A stretch of DNA of 64,000 nucleotides, taken from the NCBI GenBank assembly GCA_012719035.1, contig JAAYBD010000012.1:1-64000 (forward strand), given 5' to 3'. A program made the translations under genes and the position numbers. The stretch comes from Clostridiales bacterium. GTDB lineage: Bacteria > Bacillota > Clostridia > Oscillospirales > Oscillospiraceae. The notes under the pieces were generated by a model. That model ran no database searches. It was given only the letters and a program-made list of their open reading frames with translations, and had not been told where the DNA came from. Shown one piece after another: positions 54,004-63,076 of the stretch (the stretch's first letter is position 1; the number at the start of each line of letters is the position of its first letter).

Positions 54004-55149
54004 ATGGGGATTTTTAAAAAACCAAAAGCAAAGCAGACGGCGCTTTCAACTCAAATTTGAACTTCCGAACAGCACCCGTTTGGGATGCTTGACAACTATG
54101 TTCCGCTGGGCGGCGGCGATATCAGGCTTTACAGGGCTATTCGCGAGGCTGTGCCGGTTTTGGACGCGGCGGTAATGAAAATCATAAGGCTTGCCGGAGG
54201 ATTTGAGGTTAAATGCGGGGACAGGAAAACCGAAACAGAACTTAATGAATTTTTGCGAACAGTAAATGTGGGACGTTCCCAAAGGGGTATAGACGCTTTT
54301 CTGGACAACTATCTGGATTCTATGCTTACCTGCGGCAGAGCCGTCGGTGAGATCGTAACCGATGGGAACAGGGATATTGCGGCGGTGCTTTGCGGGAACG
54401 TCTGCGATGTCCAGGTAAAGGAAGGGCTGTCGCCTTTGGATTTCGTTATCTGCGGACGCTCGGAATCAGGAAAGTTTGAGCCTCTCCCTTATCAGAATCT
54501 GATTCTGTTTACACCGTTTAATCCTGAGGCGGATTCACCCTACGGAGTTTCAATTTTCAGAAGTATGCCATTTTTGGCGGAGATACTCCTGAAGATATAT
54601 AACTCGATCGGCATAAACTGGGATCGCGCCGGTAACGTGAGATACGCGGTTGTATATAAGCCGCAGGGAGACATCATAGACAAGGCTTATGCAAGGGAGC
54701 GCTCTGAACAGATTGCACGTGAATGGAGCACCGCAATGCAGAGCGGTAAGAACGGCAGTGTACGCGATTTTGTCGCTGTAGGCGATGTGGAGATCAAGGT
54801 GATAGGTGCAGACAGCCAGATTTTGGACAGTGAAGTGCCTGTTCGCCAAATACTTGAGCAGCTTGTATCGCGCACCGGTATTCCGCCGTTTATGCTTGGG
54901 CTGAATTGGTCATCTACCGAGAGAATGTCTGCACAGCAGGCTGACCTGATGACGAGTGAACTAACGGCTATCAGACGTACGCTTACCCCAGTGGTTGAGC
55001 AGATCTGCGACCTTTGGCTTCGTATGCACTGCCGCAACTGCAGCTTTGAAGTTTGCTGGGAGCCTATCAATCTACAGGATGCAGTTGAGGAAGCTAAGGC
55101 GGCACTCTACGAGGCACAGGCTGAAAAGATGGCTAATATGGATATATAG
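54004..55149 (+). pseudogene. Phage portal protein gene with in-frame TGA at codon 19
   Basis: The portal forms the ring through which DNA enters the capsid. A good site (AAGGATGAT, 53992-54000) precedes ATG 54004, but the frame meets TGA at 54058-54060 after STQI and continues unbroken with TSEQHPFGMLDNYVPLGGGD to 55149. The next ATG in frame is 54085, without a clear site, giving 354 residues. The body has PEADSPYGVSIFRS, SRTGIPPFMLGLNW and STERMSAQQADL, typical of clostridial portals. Either a nonsense mutation, re-initiation at 54085, or read-through. Confidence 0.75.
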
Positions 55150-55225
55150 ATACATATATTATCTAAATTAGATACATTTTTCTTTTTTTGAGTGCTTCGG
55201 GAAAGAAATATAGGAGGGTTTATAT

Positions 55226-56155
55226 TTGAAAATTTATAAGGCAGGAGCGGAGCGTACTGAGACTCTCAATTCTGCGGATGAGCTTGAGGCAATAAACGCA
55301 TATGCCAAGACTGAGCTTAAAGCCGAACAGGTGTATACCTTTTCCGTTGTGCTGTGCGACAACGAGGTTGACAGGGACTATGAGAAGTTTTCTGATGAGG
55401 CTTTATGTCAGCTCGCTGGACTTTTCGTGGGCAGAACCGGAATTTTTGACCATGACTGGAAAGCGGCAAACCAGACGGCACGGATATACAGGACTGAAAT
55501 CGTAAGAGAGAAAAATATTCTGAACAGTGTCGGAGAGCCTTATGCCGTTCTGAAAGGATACGCCTATATGCTCCGCAACGAAAAAAATGCGGAGCTTATA
55601 GAGGAAATCGATGCAGGAATCAAAAAGGAAACAAGCGTGGGATGCAGCGTAAGCCGCAGGATTTGCTCTATTTGCAGAGAAGAAGCAGGTCCGAACGGAT
55701 GCGGACATGTTCCGGGGCATGAATACGACGGAAAGCTTTGCTACCTTGAGTTGTATGATGCAAATGACGCTTATGAATGGAGTTTTGTGGCAGTTCCAGC
55801 CCAGAGAGCTGCGGGAGTCGTCAAGCGCTTTGGGGGAGCCGGAACGCTGAAAGATTTTATCAAATCCGCAGAAGGAGTCAAGTATTCCGCCGAATATGAG
55901 GCTTTGGAAAAGGATGCTGTTTTGGGCCGCGAATATACCGGCGCTTTGCGAAATGAAGTTTTGCGTCTTAGTATGCTTTGCGACCCGAAAATTTTCGAGG
56001 CGCTTTCAGACAATACAAAAGGTATGGGGGCAAGGGAGCTTGAGTGCCTGAAAGAGGCTTTTGAAAAGCAGCTTGAGGACAAGTTTCCGCTTCGTACGCA
56101 GCTTCCGGGCAGAGATAAAATGGTCTCCTTTGACGGAGATGAGTATATGGTTTAG
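55226..56155 (+). CDS. Putative phage prohead protease/scaffold
   Basis: A 309-residue protein between portal and capsid genes, the usual place of the maturation protease. An N-terminal half with FSVVLCDNEVDRDYEKFS, GIFDHDW and IKKETSVGCSVSRR could hold the His and Ser of a U35-like protease. A Cys/His cluster (CSICREE...CGHVPGH...C) is inserted near residues 152-175. The C-terminal 90 residues are helical and scaffold-like. TTG 55226 follows TAGGAGGG. The protease call is by position and pattern. Confidence 0.6.
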   Translation: MKIYKAGAERTETLNSADELEAINAYAKTELKAEQVYTFSVVLCDNEVDRDYEKFSDEALCQLAGLFVGRTGIFDHDWKAANQTARIYRTEIVREKNILNSVGEPYAVLKGYAYMLRNEKNAELIEEIDAGIKKETSVGCSVSRRICSICREEAGPNGCGHVPGHEYDGKLCYLELYDANDAYEWSFVAVPAQRAAGVVKRFGGAGTLKDFIKSAEGVKYSAEYEALEKDAVLGREYTGALRNEVLRLSMLCDPKIFEALSDNTKGMGARELECLKEAFEKQLEDKFPLRTQLPGRDKMVSFDGDEYMV

Positions 56156-56203
56156 GCATTACGGCAATTACCGTTTGCTAATATTTTATGGAGGTCAATT
56201 ATT

Positions 56204-56551
56204 GTGAAGGTTAGTTTTGAGGGTATAGGAGAGAGCGTTGTTACTTTTTATAATAACAAAGCTCTTAATGCATCTGCGGGTATTCCCGTCAAGATGAGCG
56301 GAAACGGTGAGGTGTGCGCATGTGCCGATGGGGACAGATTTTTCGGCGTTTCACTTGCCTGCGACAGCGATTTTGCGGCGGTACAGACGAGCGGTTACAT
56401 CAAGCTGGGTTATACAGGCGCAGCGCCGTCCGTTGGCTTTGCGAAGCTTGCGGCTGACGGAGCGGGAGGGGTCAAAAGCTCCGGCACCGGCGGGGAGTTT
56501 CTTGTGGTGGATATTGACACTGTCAATAAGACCATTGGCTTTATGCTTTAA
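56204..56551 (+). CDS. Putative capsid decoration protein
   Basis: A 115-residue Gly/Ala/Val-rich, beta-strand protein without cysteine pairs (AGIPVKMSGNGEVCACADGDRFFGV, then SGYIKLGYTGAAPSVG). Position just before the major capsid gene and composition resemble head decoration or stabilising proteins. GTG start 56204 behind GGAGGT. I do not recognise a specific family. Confidence 0.5.
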   Translation: MKVSFEGIGESVVTFYNNKALNASAGIPVKMSGNGEVCACADGDRFFGVSLACDSDFAAVQTSGYIKLGYTGAAPSVGFAKLAADGAGGVKSSGTGGEFLVVDIDTVNKTIGFML

Positions 56552-56578
56552 GACAGAAATTATTTGAAGGAGAATATT

Positions 56579-57610
56579 ATGGCTTACAAATTCAACGAAA
56601 TCAAACTGGACAAGGGAATGTACGGGGAGTGCGGAAAGAGCTTTACTCAGGTTTTGGAAAAGCTCGACCCCTCCGAGGGCTATAAGGGTACGGCTTACGA
56701 GGGGCTTGATGCATATCAGCGCCAGCTCAAGCGCTTTGACATAAAGGTGCGCGGAGCGGGAAGCGACTCCGTTGAAAAGTTTTTCCGTACTACGGACAGC
56801 GCTGTACTGTTTCCCGAATATGTTGCGCGCAGTGTTCGCCAAGGCATGGAGGAGGAAAACATCTTGCCTTCCATAACAGCTACTGTGACAAAGTTTGACG
56901 GTATGGATTATCGCAGTATCTATTCCATTCCGACCGCAGACGACAAGAGTCTGCGCCGCATAGAAGAGGGTGCAGTTATCCCGCAGACAGAGGTGAAGGT
57001 TCGTGAAAACCTCGTTAAGCTGCACAAAAGGGGACGTATGCTTGTAGCTTCCTATGAGGCCGTACGCTTCCAGAAGCTTGACCTTTTCTCAGTCATGCTC
57101 AGGCAGATCGGCAGCCAAATCATGCGTATGCACCTTGAGGACGCCATCGAAGTTATCATAAAAGGCGACGGCAACAGCAATGCCGCGGACAAATTCTCCA
57201 TTGGTACTTCACCTATCAGCGGAGCGGCGGGTACGCTTACTTACAACCAGCTTCTTGAGTTCTGGAGTCAATTTGACCCCTATACGCTCAACACACTGCT
57301 TGTAAGTCCTGACATCATGCTTCAGATACTGAAGTGCAGCGAGTTCCAGAACCCGCTGACCGGTCTTAATTTCCAGGGCACAGGAGAGCTTAACAATCCT
57401 CTCGGTGCAAAGCTTATTAAGACATCTGCCGTCGAAAGCGGTACTGTTATCGGTCTTGACAGGGCTTATGCGCTTGAGATGATTCAAGCCTCCGATGTGT
57501 CTGTCGAATATGACAGACTTATCGACAGGCAGCTTGAAAGAGCGGCGATAACGAGCATTTCCGGCTTCGCAAAGCTCTATACCGAGGCTTCAAAGGTATT
57601 AACAGTTTAA
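56579..57610 (+). CDS. Phage major capsid protein
   Basis: A 343-residue shell protein, probably HK97-fold. It has a helical N-arm, EYVARSVRQGMEEENILPSITATVTKFDGMDYRSIYS, RRIEEGAVIPQTEVKVRENLVKLHKRGRMLVASYEAVRF, and the P-loop-like region SPDIMLQILKCSEFQNPLTG. ATG 56579 follows AAGGAG; 56564 is also open. It is the largest head gene here after the terminase and portal. Confidence 0.82.
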   Translation: MAYKFNEIKLDKGMYGECGKSFTQVLEKLDPSEGYKGTAYEGLDAYQRQLKRFDIKVRGAGSDSVEKFFRTTDSAVLFPEYVARSVRQGMEEENILPSITATVTKFDGMDYRSIYSIPTADDKSLRRIEEGAVIPQTEVKVRENLVKLHKRGRMLVASYEAVRFQKLDLFSVMLRQIGSQIMRMHLEDAIEVIIKGDGNSNAADKFSIGTSPISGAAGTLTYNQLLEFWSQFDPYTLNTLLVSPDIMLQILKCSEFQNPLTGLNFQGTGELNNPLGAKLIKTSAVESGTVIGLDRAYALEMIQASDVSVEYDRLIDRQLERAAITSISGFAKLYTEASKVLTV

Positions 57611-57733
57611 CAGATATTATCATAGCAGCAAGCGGATTAAGATATGTTGGTCAATTTATAGATAATGCCGAAGAAGGACATTATCGCAAGCGGGGAACAT
57701 TTTGTTCCCCGCATAGGGAAGGAGGAGGGCTTT

Positions 57734-58108
57734 TTGGATATTAAGCAGGAAATTTTTGAAAAGGCCAAAGTGCTCTATAGAGAGGAATTATCTGCCGCCG
57801 CGGAAAGCTCGCTGTATGAAATGTGCATTTCAGCCTACTCGGAGCTTCTTCAAAGGCTGAAGGATGAGGTTTCCATCGATTTGATACATGACCAGTTTGT
57901 GAGGGCGGCAAGCGTTTTGAGTATCTCTTTGTTTATAGGACTTGACTGCTCCTCGCTGGACAGCTTTTCGGCCGGCAATGTCACGCTCAAAAGGCGCGGT
58001 TCCGGCAGTTCGAGAAGCGCGGCTTTATCACTTAGGAATCAGGCGGAGCTTATGATGACAGGGTATTTGAAGGACGGAGGTTTCTGCTTTGGGACGGTGA
58101 GAGTTTGA
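57734..58108 (+). CDS. Putative head-tail connector protein
   Basis: A 124-residue helical protein (IKQEIFEKAKVLYREELSAAAESSLYEMC...). It follows the capsid gene, as gp6-like connectors do. TTG 57734 lies about eight bases after GGAGGAGGG, so I discard the upstream ATG at 57665. Its stop overlaps the next start as TTGA. Assignment by position; family not recognised. Confidence 0.5.
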   Translation: MDIKQEIFEKAKVLYREELSAAAESSLYEMCISAYSELLQRLKDEVSIDLIHDQFVRAASVLSISLFIGLDCSSLDSFSAGNVTLKRRGSGSSRSAALSLRNQAELMMTGYLKDGGFCFGTVRV

Positions 58109-58446
58109 AAAGCGGGGTTTTTAACGGAATCTGGCGTTATGGACAAAGGCTCGTCGCTTATGATTCGGCTTCTGCAGCCGGGCGGGAGTTTATGGGATTT
58201 TTAGAGCCGATGAATTTTTACTCGGGGGCTTCCCGCGTGAGAAGCAAGGCGGGACTTATACCGACGGAAAAGTTTAGGCTGATTTCTGAGCCTGACGAGC
58301 TTTTCCCGAGCGGCACATCTACCCGAATAGTCTGCGGGGGTTCGGCGTTTGAGCTTTTGAGCGTTAATGAGGTTTTTGACGGTGAAAGGATATCGCACAG
58401 AGAGTGCGTTTTGCTGAAAACGGGCGAGGTGATGGCTGATGCTTGA
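58105..58446 (+). CDS. Putative head-closure protein
   Basis: A 113-residue protein beginning KSGVFNGIWRYGQRLVAYDS with a beta-strand rich middle (EKFRLISEPDELFPSGTSTRIVCGGSAFELLSVNEV). Position after a connector and before a tail-completion gene suggests a head-closure (SPP1 gp16-like) role. It starts with TTG overlapping the previous stop and overlaps the next gene by eight bases. Confidence 0.45.
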   Translation: MKSGVFNGIWRYGQRLVAYDSASAAGREFMGFLEPMNFYSGASRVRSKAGLIPTEKFRLISEPDELFPSGTSTRIVCGGSAFELLSVNEVFDGERISHRECVLLKTGEVMADA

Positions 58447-58945
58447 CGATGTTTTGGATGAAGTGGTTACCGCCCTTAAACGGGAAAATATCAATGCTTT
58501 TAGGGAGTTTCCGGAGAAAAGGGCTGAGATGAGATCGGGGGTTTCGGTCTTTGTCGGCATTGAAAGCTGCAAATATCTCAGCTCGGGCATGGGTGAATAT
58601 CTTGGGGTGCGTGCGGGAGGCGAGGGCGATGGAGACAAAGAACTGTTCGGGAAAAGGCTTGAGCTTGAATTGGGGTTTGAGATTTTTTCGCCCTTTGGCG
58701 TTAAATTCGGGGCTTCGGGCTGTGTCCAATGTGCGGACAGCCTGAGAAGCTGCTTCGGCGGGCTCCCATCGGGCATTAAAGCTCTGGAGATGAGCTGCGG
58801 CGAAGTTTATGCGGATGAGAAGCTGTCTGCATTTCGATGCCAGTGCAGACTTCGGTGCCTGGTGTTTTTGATTGCCGAGAGTGACGGCGGCGATATTGAA
58901 TTTTTGGATTTTGTTTTGAAAGGAACTGTTAACAGTGGTAATTAA
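58439..58945 (+). CDS. Putative tail-completion protein
   Basis: A 168-residue protein with an N-terminal helix (LDDVLDEVVTALKRENINAF) and a beta-rich rest with seven cysteines. Position just before the sheath gene fits a neck or tail-terminator (XkdJ-like) protein. It overlaps both neighbours (8 and 11 bases). The family is not recognised. Confidence 0.45.
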   Translation: MLDDVLDEVVTALKRENINAFREFPEKRAEMRSGVSVFVGIESCKYLSSGMGEYLGVRAGGEGDGDKELFGKRLELELGFEIFSPFGVKFGASGCVQCADSLRSCFGGLPSGIKALEMSCGEVYADEKLSAFRCQCRLRCLVFLIAESDGGDIEFLDFVLKGTVNSGN

Positions 58946-59981
58946 CGAAAGACCGGGGGTATATTCCTCCGTTGAAGTATCAAGCTCTTTAAGCGGCTCG
59001 AATACGGGTAAGACAGTCGGCATTGCCGCTGTCTCCGCGGCTGGTGAGAAAGGGGTTTGCAAAAGTGTTGCGTCCTATGGGGAGGCGGTCAGCCTTTACG
59101 GGGCAGACTGCAATCTGACGAAGCTTATAAAGGTTTTGCTTTTGAACGGGGCCGCCGCTGTTGAGGCTGTACCCGTATCCGTCGGTACTGCGGCGACTGC
59201 CTCTGATTATGCGGCGGCATTTGCGGCTTTGATGGATAAAGAAGACATTTCAATCATGGTCTGCGATAGCAGAAATATAGAGGTATACAGCAAGATGAAA
59301 GCGGCAATCGAAGGTGCTTCCGAAAACTGCAAGTACCGTATCGGAATCGTGGAGAGCGCCGGTACAGTCAACGAGGCGGCGAATAAGGCTGCTGAACTAA
59401 ATTACGAGCGCATCGTTATGGTATATCCCGCGGTTGAGGATGACGGCGCCCTGTGCGGAGCTTCTGCGGCTGCCATGGCGGGGCTTGTCTCCTCGGGAAG
59501 TGACCCTGCGCTTCCGGTGAATGGGGCAGTGCTTTCGGGAATTGACGGGTTCTCACGTGTTTTTTCCGATGCGGAGATAAACACGCTTATCAAAGCGGGG
59601 GTTACTCCGATTGAGAGTGTTTATGGAAATCCCAGCGTTGTCCGCGGTGTTACCACGAGAACCAAAACCGCAGGCGTAGCTGACACTACATGGCGCGAGC
59701 TTACAACCGTACTTATCATAGATGATGTTATTCCGTCCGTGCGCTCTGCCTTGCGGAGAAAATTTCCAAGGGTCAAGAATACCGCGCAGACAAGAGGGGC
59801 TATACGTACTCAGGTCATAATTGAGCTGGAAAACAAGCTTAAAAGAGAAATCATCGATGCTTACGGACCTGTTACTGCTTCGGCAGATGAAACAGACCCT
59901 ACGGTTTGCATCGTAGGTTTTGAATTTACCGTTGCACACGGGCTGAACAGAATTATTCTTTCTGCTCATATCAGCGTATAA
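58935..59981 (+). CDS. Phage tail sheath protein
   Basis: Contractile sheath subunit of 348 residues, XkdK-like and shorter than most. It begins INERPGVYSSVEVSSSL, as sheaths do, and the C-terminal domain has VRGVTTRTKTAGVADTTWRELTTVLIIDDVIPSVRSALRRKF. It shows the particle is of the myovirus or PBSX type. GTG start 58935 overlaps the preceding gene. Confidence 0.92.
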   Translation: MVINERPGVYSSVEVSSSLSGSNTGKTVGIAAVSAAGEKGVCKSVASYGEAVSLYGADCNLTKLIKVLLLNGAAAVEAVPVSVGTAATASDYAAAFAALMDKEDISIMVCDSRNIEVYSKMKAAIEGASENCKYRIGIVESAGTVNEAANKAAELNYERIVMVYPAVEDDGALCGASAAAMAGLVSSGSDPALPVNGAVLSGIDGFSRVFSDAEINTLIKAGVTPIESVYGNPSVVRGVTTRTKTAGVADTTWRELTTVLIIDDVIPSVRSALRRKFPRVKNTAQTRGAIRTQVIIELENKLKREIIDAYGPVTASADETDPTVCIVGFEFTVAHGLNRIILSAHISV

Positions 59982-59993
59982 GGAGGCTTTAGT

Positions 59994-60383
59994 ATGAGTG
60001 TTATCGGATTTCCTACAAGCAGTGACATTTACATAGAAGCGGAAGGCAGGAAGCTTGCAGTTGTTCAAAGCTACAGAGCTACCGCTATGCGCTCCGAACA
60101 GGTCGTTGAGGCTTTCGGGGAGAGCGAGCCTGTGGCAACGATTGCAAATCAGCTTACCTACAGACTTGAGCTTACACGGCTTTACGCCACAGATGAGGCG
60201 ATAAGTGACGGTATAGATTTCCACAAGCTCAGCAACTTCTCCCTTGTTATTGTCAAGCCGGACAGACGCGTTATTTATACCGGCTGCCAGTGGAGCAAAA
60301 TCGAGGAGAGCGGTGAGCTTAGCCAGATGGTGGCAGAGCGTATTACCGTTGTTTCAAGTCATAGAACGGAGATGGCGAATTGA
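59994..60383 (+). CDS. Phage tail tube protein
   Basis: A 129-residue protein following the sheath gene, the usual tube position (XkdM-like). It is beta-rich with FPTSSDIYIEAEGRKLAVVQSY and RLELTRLYATDEAISDGIDFHKLSNFSLVIV, fitting the barrel of tube proteins. The stop overlaps the next start as TTGA. Confidence 0.78.
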   Translation: MSVIGFPTSSDIYIEAEGRKLAVVQSYRATAMRSEQVVEAFGESEPVATIANQLTYRLELTRLYATDEAISDGIDFHKLSNFSLVIVKPDRRVIYTGCQWSKIEESGELSQMVAERITVVSSHRTEMAN

Positions 60384-60634
60384 CTGCCGAAGAAATCATC
60401 GCCCGTCTTGAGGGAGATTATCTTGAACGCCTAAAATGGTTTGTTTTGAGGGAGTTCCGGGTTTTGCCCACTTCAAAAGAAGCGCGAGAAATGAGCGATG
60501 AAGATATTATTATTTGCGGGGCGCATATGATCCTTGACAAACGTATGTGCTTCGATACTTCCGGATTTGAGGAAGGATGTAACGGTTGCTTTGATGAGGA
60601 GCGATTTGCATTGCTTTCGGAGGAAAAGATATGA
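60380..60634 (+). CDS. Putative tail assembly chaperone
   Basis: An 84-residue acidic protein (TAEEIIARLEGDYLERLKWFVLREFRVLPTSKE...) located after the tube gene, where PBSX-like phages carry the chaperone XkdN. No slippery frameshift sequence connects it clearly to the next frame. TTG start overlaps the tube stop, and its own stop overlaps the next start as ATGA. Confidence 0.45.
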   Translation: MTAEEIIARLEGDYLERLKWFVLREFRVLPTSKEAREMSDEDIIICGAHMILDKRMCFDTSGFEEGCNGCFDEERFALLSEEKI

Positions 60635-61110
60635 GCCATGGAAAAGATATAGACAGAAAAGAGCTTCAGGAAATGGCGAGAATCATGCTTAATGAGATTT
60701 ACAGTGCGGAGCATTACCGAAGCAGGTCAGAGCTTATTGAAAACGTGGAAGGTGAAGAACGATCGAAATTCGGTTTTGAGGATAGCCCGGGCGGCGTTTT
60801 TACAAGACAGAGCGGAGATTTTGAAAACGCCGGAACATTACAGAAGCCATACGGAAAAGCCGCCGAAGATTCAGAGTTCTATCCAAGGATGAGCCGCAGA
60901 GAGTATTTGAATCAGAGACTCGAAAGACGCGGAAAAATAGAGAACGATTTTGGAAGCGGTGCGGGGATGTATGCAAATGAAAATACCGGGGCGCACAGCA
61001 AGGCAGCCCGCCATTCAGAAAATTTACTAAAAAATGATTTGCCTGAAAAGCTTTCGGACGTGTTTTGCAGGGATGCAAGACGCTATGACGGTGCGTTTGA
61101 AAGATATTGA
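60631..61110 (+). CDS. Hypothetical tail protein occupying the tape-measure position
   Basis: A 159-residue charged protein (about 35% Arg, Lys, Glu, Asp) without membrane segments: DRKELQEMARIMLNEIYSAEHYRSRSE at the N-terminus, RMSRREYLNQRLERRGKIENDFG in the middle. In related phages a tape-measure protein of 600 or more residues is expected between the assembly chaperone and the LysM gene. This short protein does not resemble one. Function unknown. Confidence 0.5.
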   Translation: MSHGKDIDRKELQEMARIMLNEIYSAEHYRSRSELIENVEGEERSKFGFEDSPGGVFTRQSGDFENAGTLQKPYGKAAEDSEFYPRMSRREYLNQRLERRGKIENDFGSGAGMYANENTGAHSKAARHSENLLKNDLPEKLSDVFCRDARRYDGAFERY

Positions 61111-61133
61111 AGGCAAAATCAGCGGGAGGGTTT

Positions 61134-61700
61134 ATGATACTTTCACCTATGCGGTTCGGGGATTATATCTGGCCGCACAATCCCAGAATTTATGAAATTG
61201 AATATAAAAGACGTATTGTATGCCATAAAGTGCCTTTCGGACTCTACGCCCTTTCAGATATGGGGCGTGACCAGAGAGTTTTAAGAGGCGAAGGTGAATT
61301 CGTCGGAGAAAATGCGTATGACGAATTTAAAAAGCTTGCCAAGATGTTTTACAGTGACAAGCCTAATATTTTGGTTCATCCGATTTGGCAGAGCGCGCCC
61401 GCGTGGTTTGTTGGTCTAAGGCTTAAACAGGAGCCAAGAAAGGACTATGTGAGCTACGAGTTTGAGTTTTGGGAGTGCTTTGAGGGATATGAGCTTTCAG
61501 TCCAGCCTGTTTTACCCTCACCAAGCATAGAGAAGGATGAGGGTGTTGCACAAAGACGTACATACACCATTAAAAAGGGTGATACGCTTTGGGGGCTTGC
61601 GAGAGCAAACGGGATTAGCCTTGCAGAGCTTCTTGCGCTCAATCCTCAAATCAGAAACCCAAATATCTATTATTGCGGGGATGTTATTTATCTGTCATGA
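61134..61700 (+). CDS. LysM-domain tail hub protein (XkdP-like)
   Basis: A 188-residue protein starting MILSPMRFGDYIWPHNP with a C-terminal LysM domain (YTIKKGDTLWGLARANGISLAELLALNPQI), which binds peptidoglycan or joins hub proteins. ATG 61134 follows GGGAGGG at short spacing; the alternative is TTG 61107, which overlaps the previous stop. It matches XkdP and related proteins in position between tape measure and hydrolase genes. Confidence 0.85.
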   Translation: MILSPMRFGDYIWPHNPRIYEIEYKRRIVCHKVPFGLYALSDMGRDQRVLRGEGEFVGENAYDEFKKLAKMFYSDKPNILVHPIWQSAPAWFVGLRLKQEPRKDYVSYEFEFWECFEGYELSVQPVLPSPSIEKDEGVAQRRTYTIKKGDTLWGLARANGISLAELLALNPQIRNPNIYYCGDVIYLS

Positions 61701-61712
61701 GAGAGGTGCGGT

Positions 61713-62654
61713 TTGGATAGTTTTTTGATCGATTATAAAGGGGAAAGCTTCAAGTTGCCCGTACTGCTTGAATGGAATTTTTCATATGGACGGACCTTAC
61801 CCTGCGATGCGTTTGAGATTTCTTTCATTTATGACAAATCTATGCTGACAATGCTGTCAAACGCCGTACGCTTTCGCGCGGTACACGAGGGAAAAACAGT
61901 TTTTTTCGGTGTGGTCGACGACTTTGAAGTTTCGGTGTCGGAGTATGGATGCATTGTAAGTGTTAATGGCAGAGGAATGGCGGCTCTTCTTTTGGATAAT
62001 GAGGCGGAGGCGGCGCAGTATTATTCTGCAAGTCTTGATATGGTTTTGGATAAGTATGTGTATCCATGGGGAATCACTCAAGTTAAAAGAAATGTAAACC
62101 CTCCGCCGCAGGCGCTCGTTGTCGACAGCGGCGCGAGTATGTGGAGGGTACTTGAGGACTTTTTATGGTTCGGCTGCGGAGCTAAACCGAGGTTTTCTAA
62201 AGATGGTGTTCTTATTTTGGGCAAAGAACCTGGAGGCAGATTATCCATGAGCGGAAATATTGCAGCATCCGAACAGGTGCTTAAACGCAAACGCTATGGG
62301 GTTATATCCGAGGTACTTGTAAAGAACAAGGCATTGGGAACGGGAAGCACTGTGGAAAATACCGGATTCAAAAATCAGGGAGGCTGCTGCAGGCGTGTAG
62401 TAAATGTTCCGAGAAAGACGAGGTTTGATGCTATGAGGTCAACCGGAGAGTATCAGATTGGACAGTCAAAAGCGGACGAGTTTATGTTTTCAATCGTTGT
62501 CTCTAAGATTTTTGCGGCGTTTCCCGGCGACATTATTGAAGTCTCCGGCAGTCCCCTCGGGTTATCGGGAACTTTCTATGTGGATAGAGCAGATTGTTTC
62601 GCAAACGGCGACAGAGCGGGTACGGAAATTATTATGAAAGTACAGGAGGAATGA
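61713..62654 (+). CDS. Tail hub/baseplate protein (XkdQ-like)
   Basis: A 313-residue protein of the XkdQ/gpD-like hub group. It starts with TTG behind GAGAGGTG and has the beta-rich first half ending VSVNGRGMAALLLDNEAEAAQYY, the DKYVYPWGITQVKRN region, and a C-terminal part ending SPLGLSGTFYVDRADCFANGDRAGTEIIMKVQ. Position after LysM and before the spike supports the call. Confidence 0.75.
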   Translation: MDSFLIDYKGESFKLPVLLEWNFSYGRTLPCDAFEISFIYDKSMLTMLSNAVRFRAVHEGKTVFFGVVDDFEVSVSEYGCIVSVNGRGMAALLLDNEAEAAQYYSASLDMVLDKYVYPWGITQVKRNVNPPPQALVVDSGASMWRVLEDFLWFGCGAKPRFSKDGVLILGKEPGGRLSMSGNIAASEQVLKRKRYGVISEVLVKNKALGTGSTVENTGFKNQGGCCRRVVNVPRKTRFDAMRSTGEYQIGQSKADEFMFSIVVSKIFAAFPGDIIEVSGSPLGLSGTFYVDRADCFANGDRAGTEIIMKVQEE

Positions 62655-62656
62655 AT

Positions 62657-63073
62657 ATGTGGCTTTCTGAGAAAAGTTCCGAACGGGAAAGCGAAAGTAT
62701 TGGAGGAGGCGCTGTAGGAATTGTGACGATAGGCGGCGCAAAGCCTTCTGTTTTGGCTGAGGGGGAACTGAGAAATGCTGACCTTATATATTCCGGAGCT
62801 GTCCGGTTACCCAAAACGGGAGATGAGGTTTTGCTGATTAGGAGTCCGGACGGTGAAAATGTGATCGTCGGTAAAATCAACGGGACACCGCCCGAGGGAA
62901 TAGAGAATGGAGAGGTTTACATAACAACAGGAAACGGCAGTATCATCCGGCTGAAAAATAATGGTGAAATCGAGCTTTCCGGTACAGTGATTATTAGGGG
63001 GACAACGATGATCGATGGAAATTTATTTATTAACGGTTCTCCTTACCAGCCACAGCCTGAAAGCGGAGAATAA
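62657..63073 (+). CDS. Baseplate spike protein (gpV/gp45-like)
   Basis: A 138-residue protein with an OB-fold-like first half (GAVGIVTIGGAKPSVLAEGELRNADLIYSGAVRLPKTGDEVLLI) and a repetitive beta tip (GNGSIIRLKNNGEIELSGTVIIRGTTMIDGNLFINGSPY), the pattern of membrane-piercing spikes. ATG 62657 is seven bases after AGGAGG. An earlier ATG at 62651 is too close. Confidence 0.8.
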   Translation: MWLSEKSSERESESIGGGAVGIVTIGGAKPSVLAEGELRNADLIYSGAVRLPKTGDEVLLIRSPDGENVIVGKINGTPPEGIENGEVYITTGNGSIIRLKNNGEIELSGTVIIRGTTMIDGNLFINGSPYQPQPESGE

Positions 63074-63076
63074 AAG

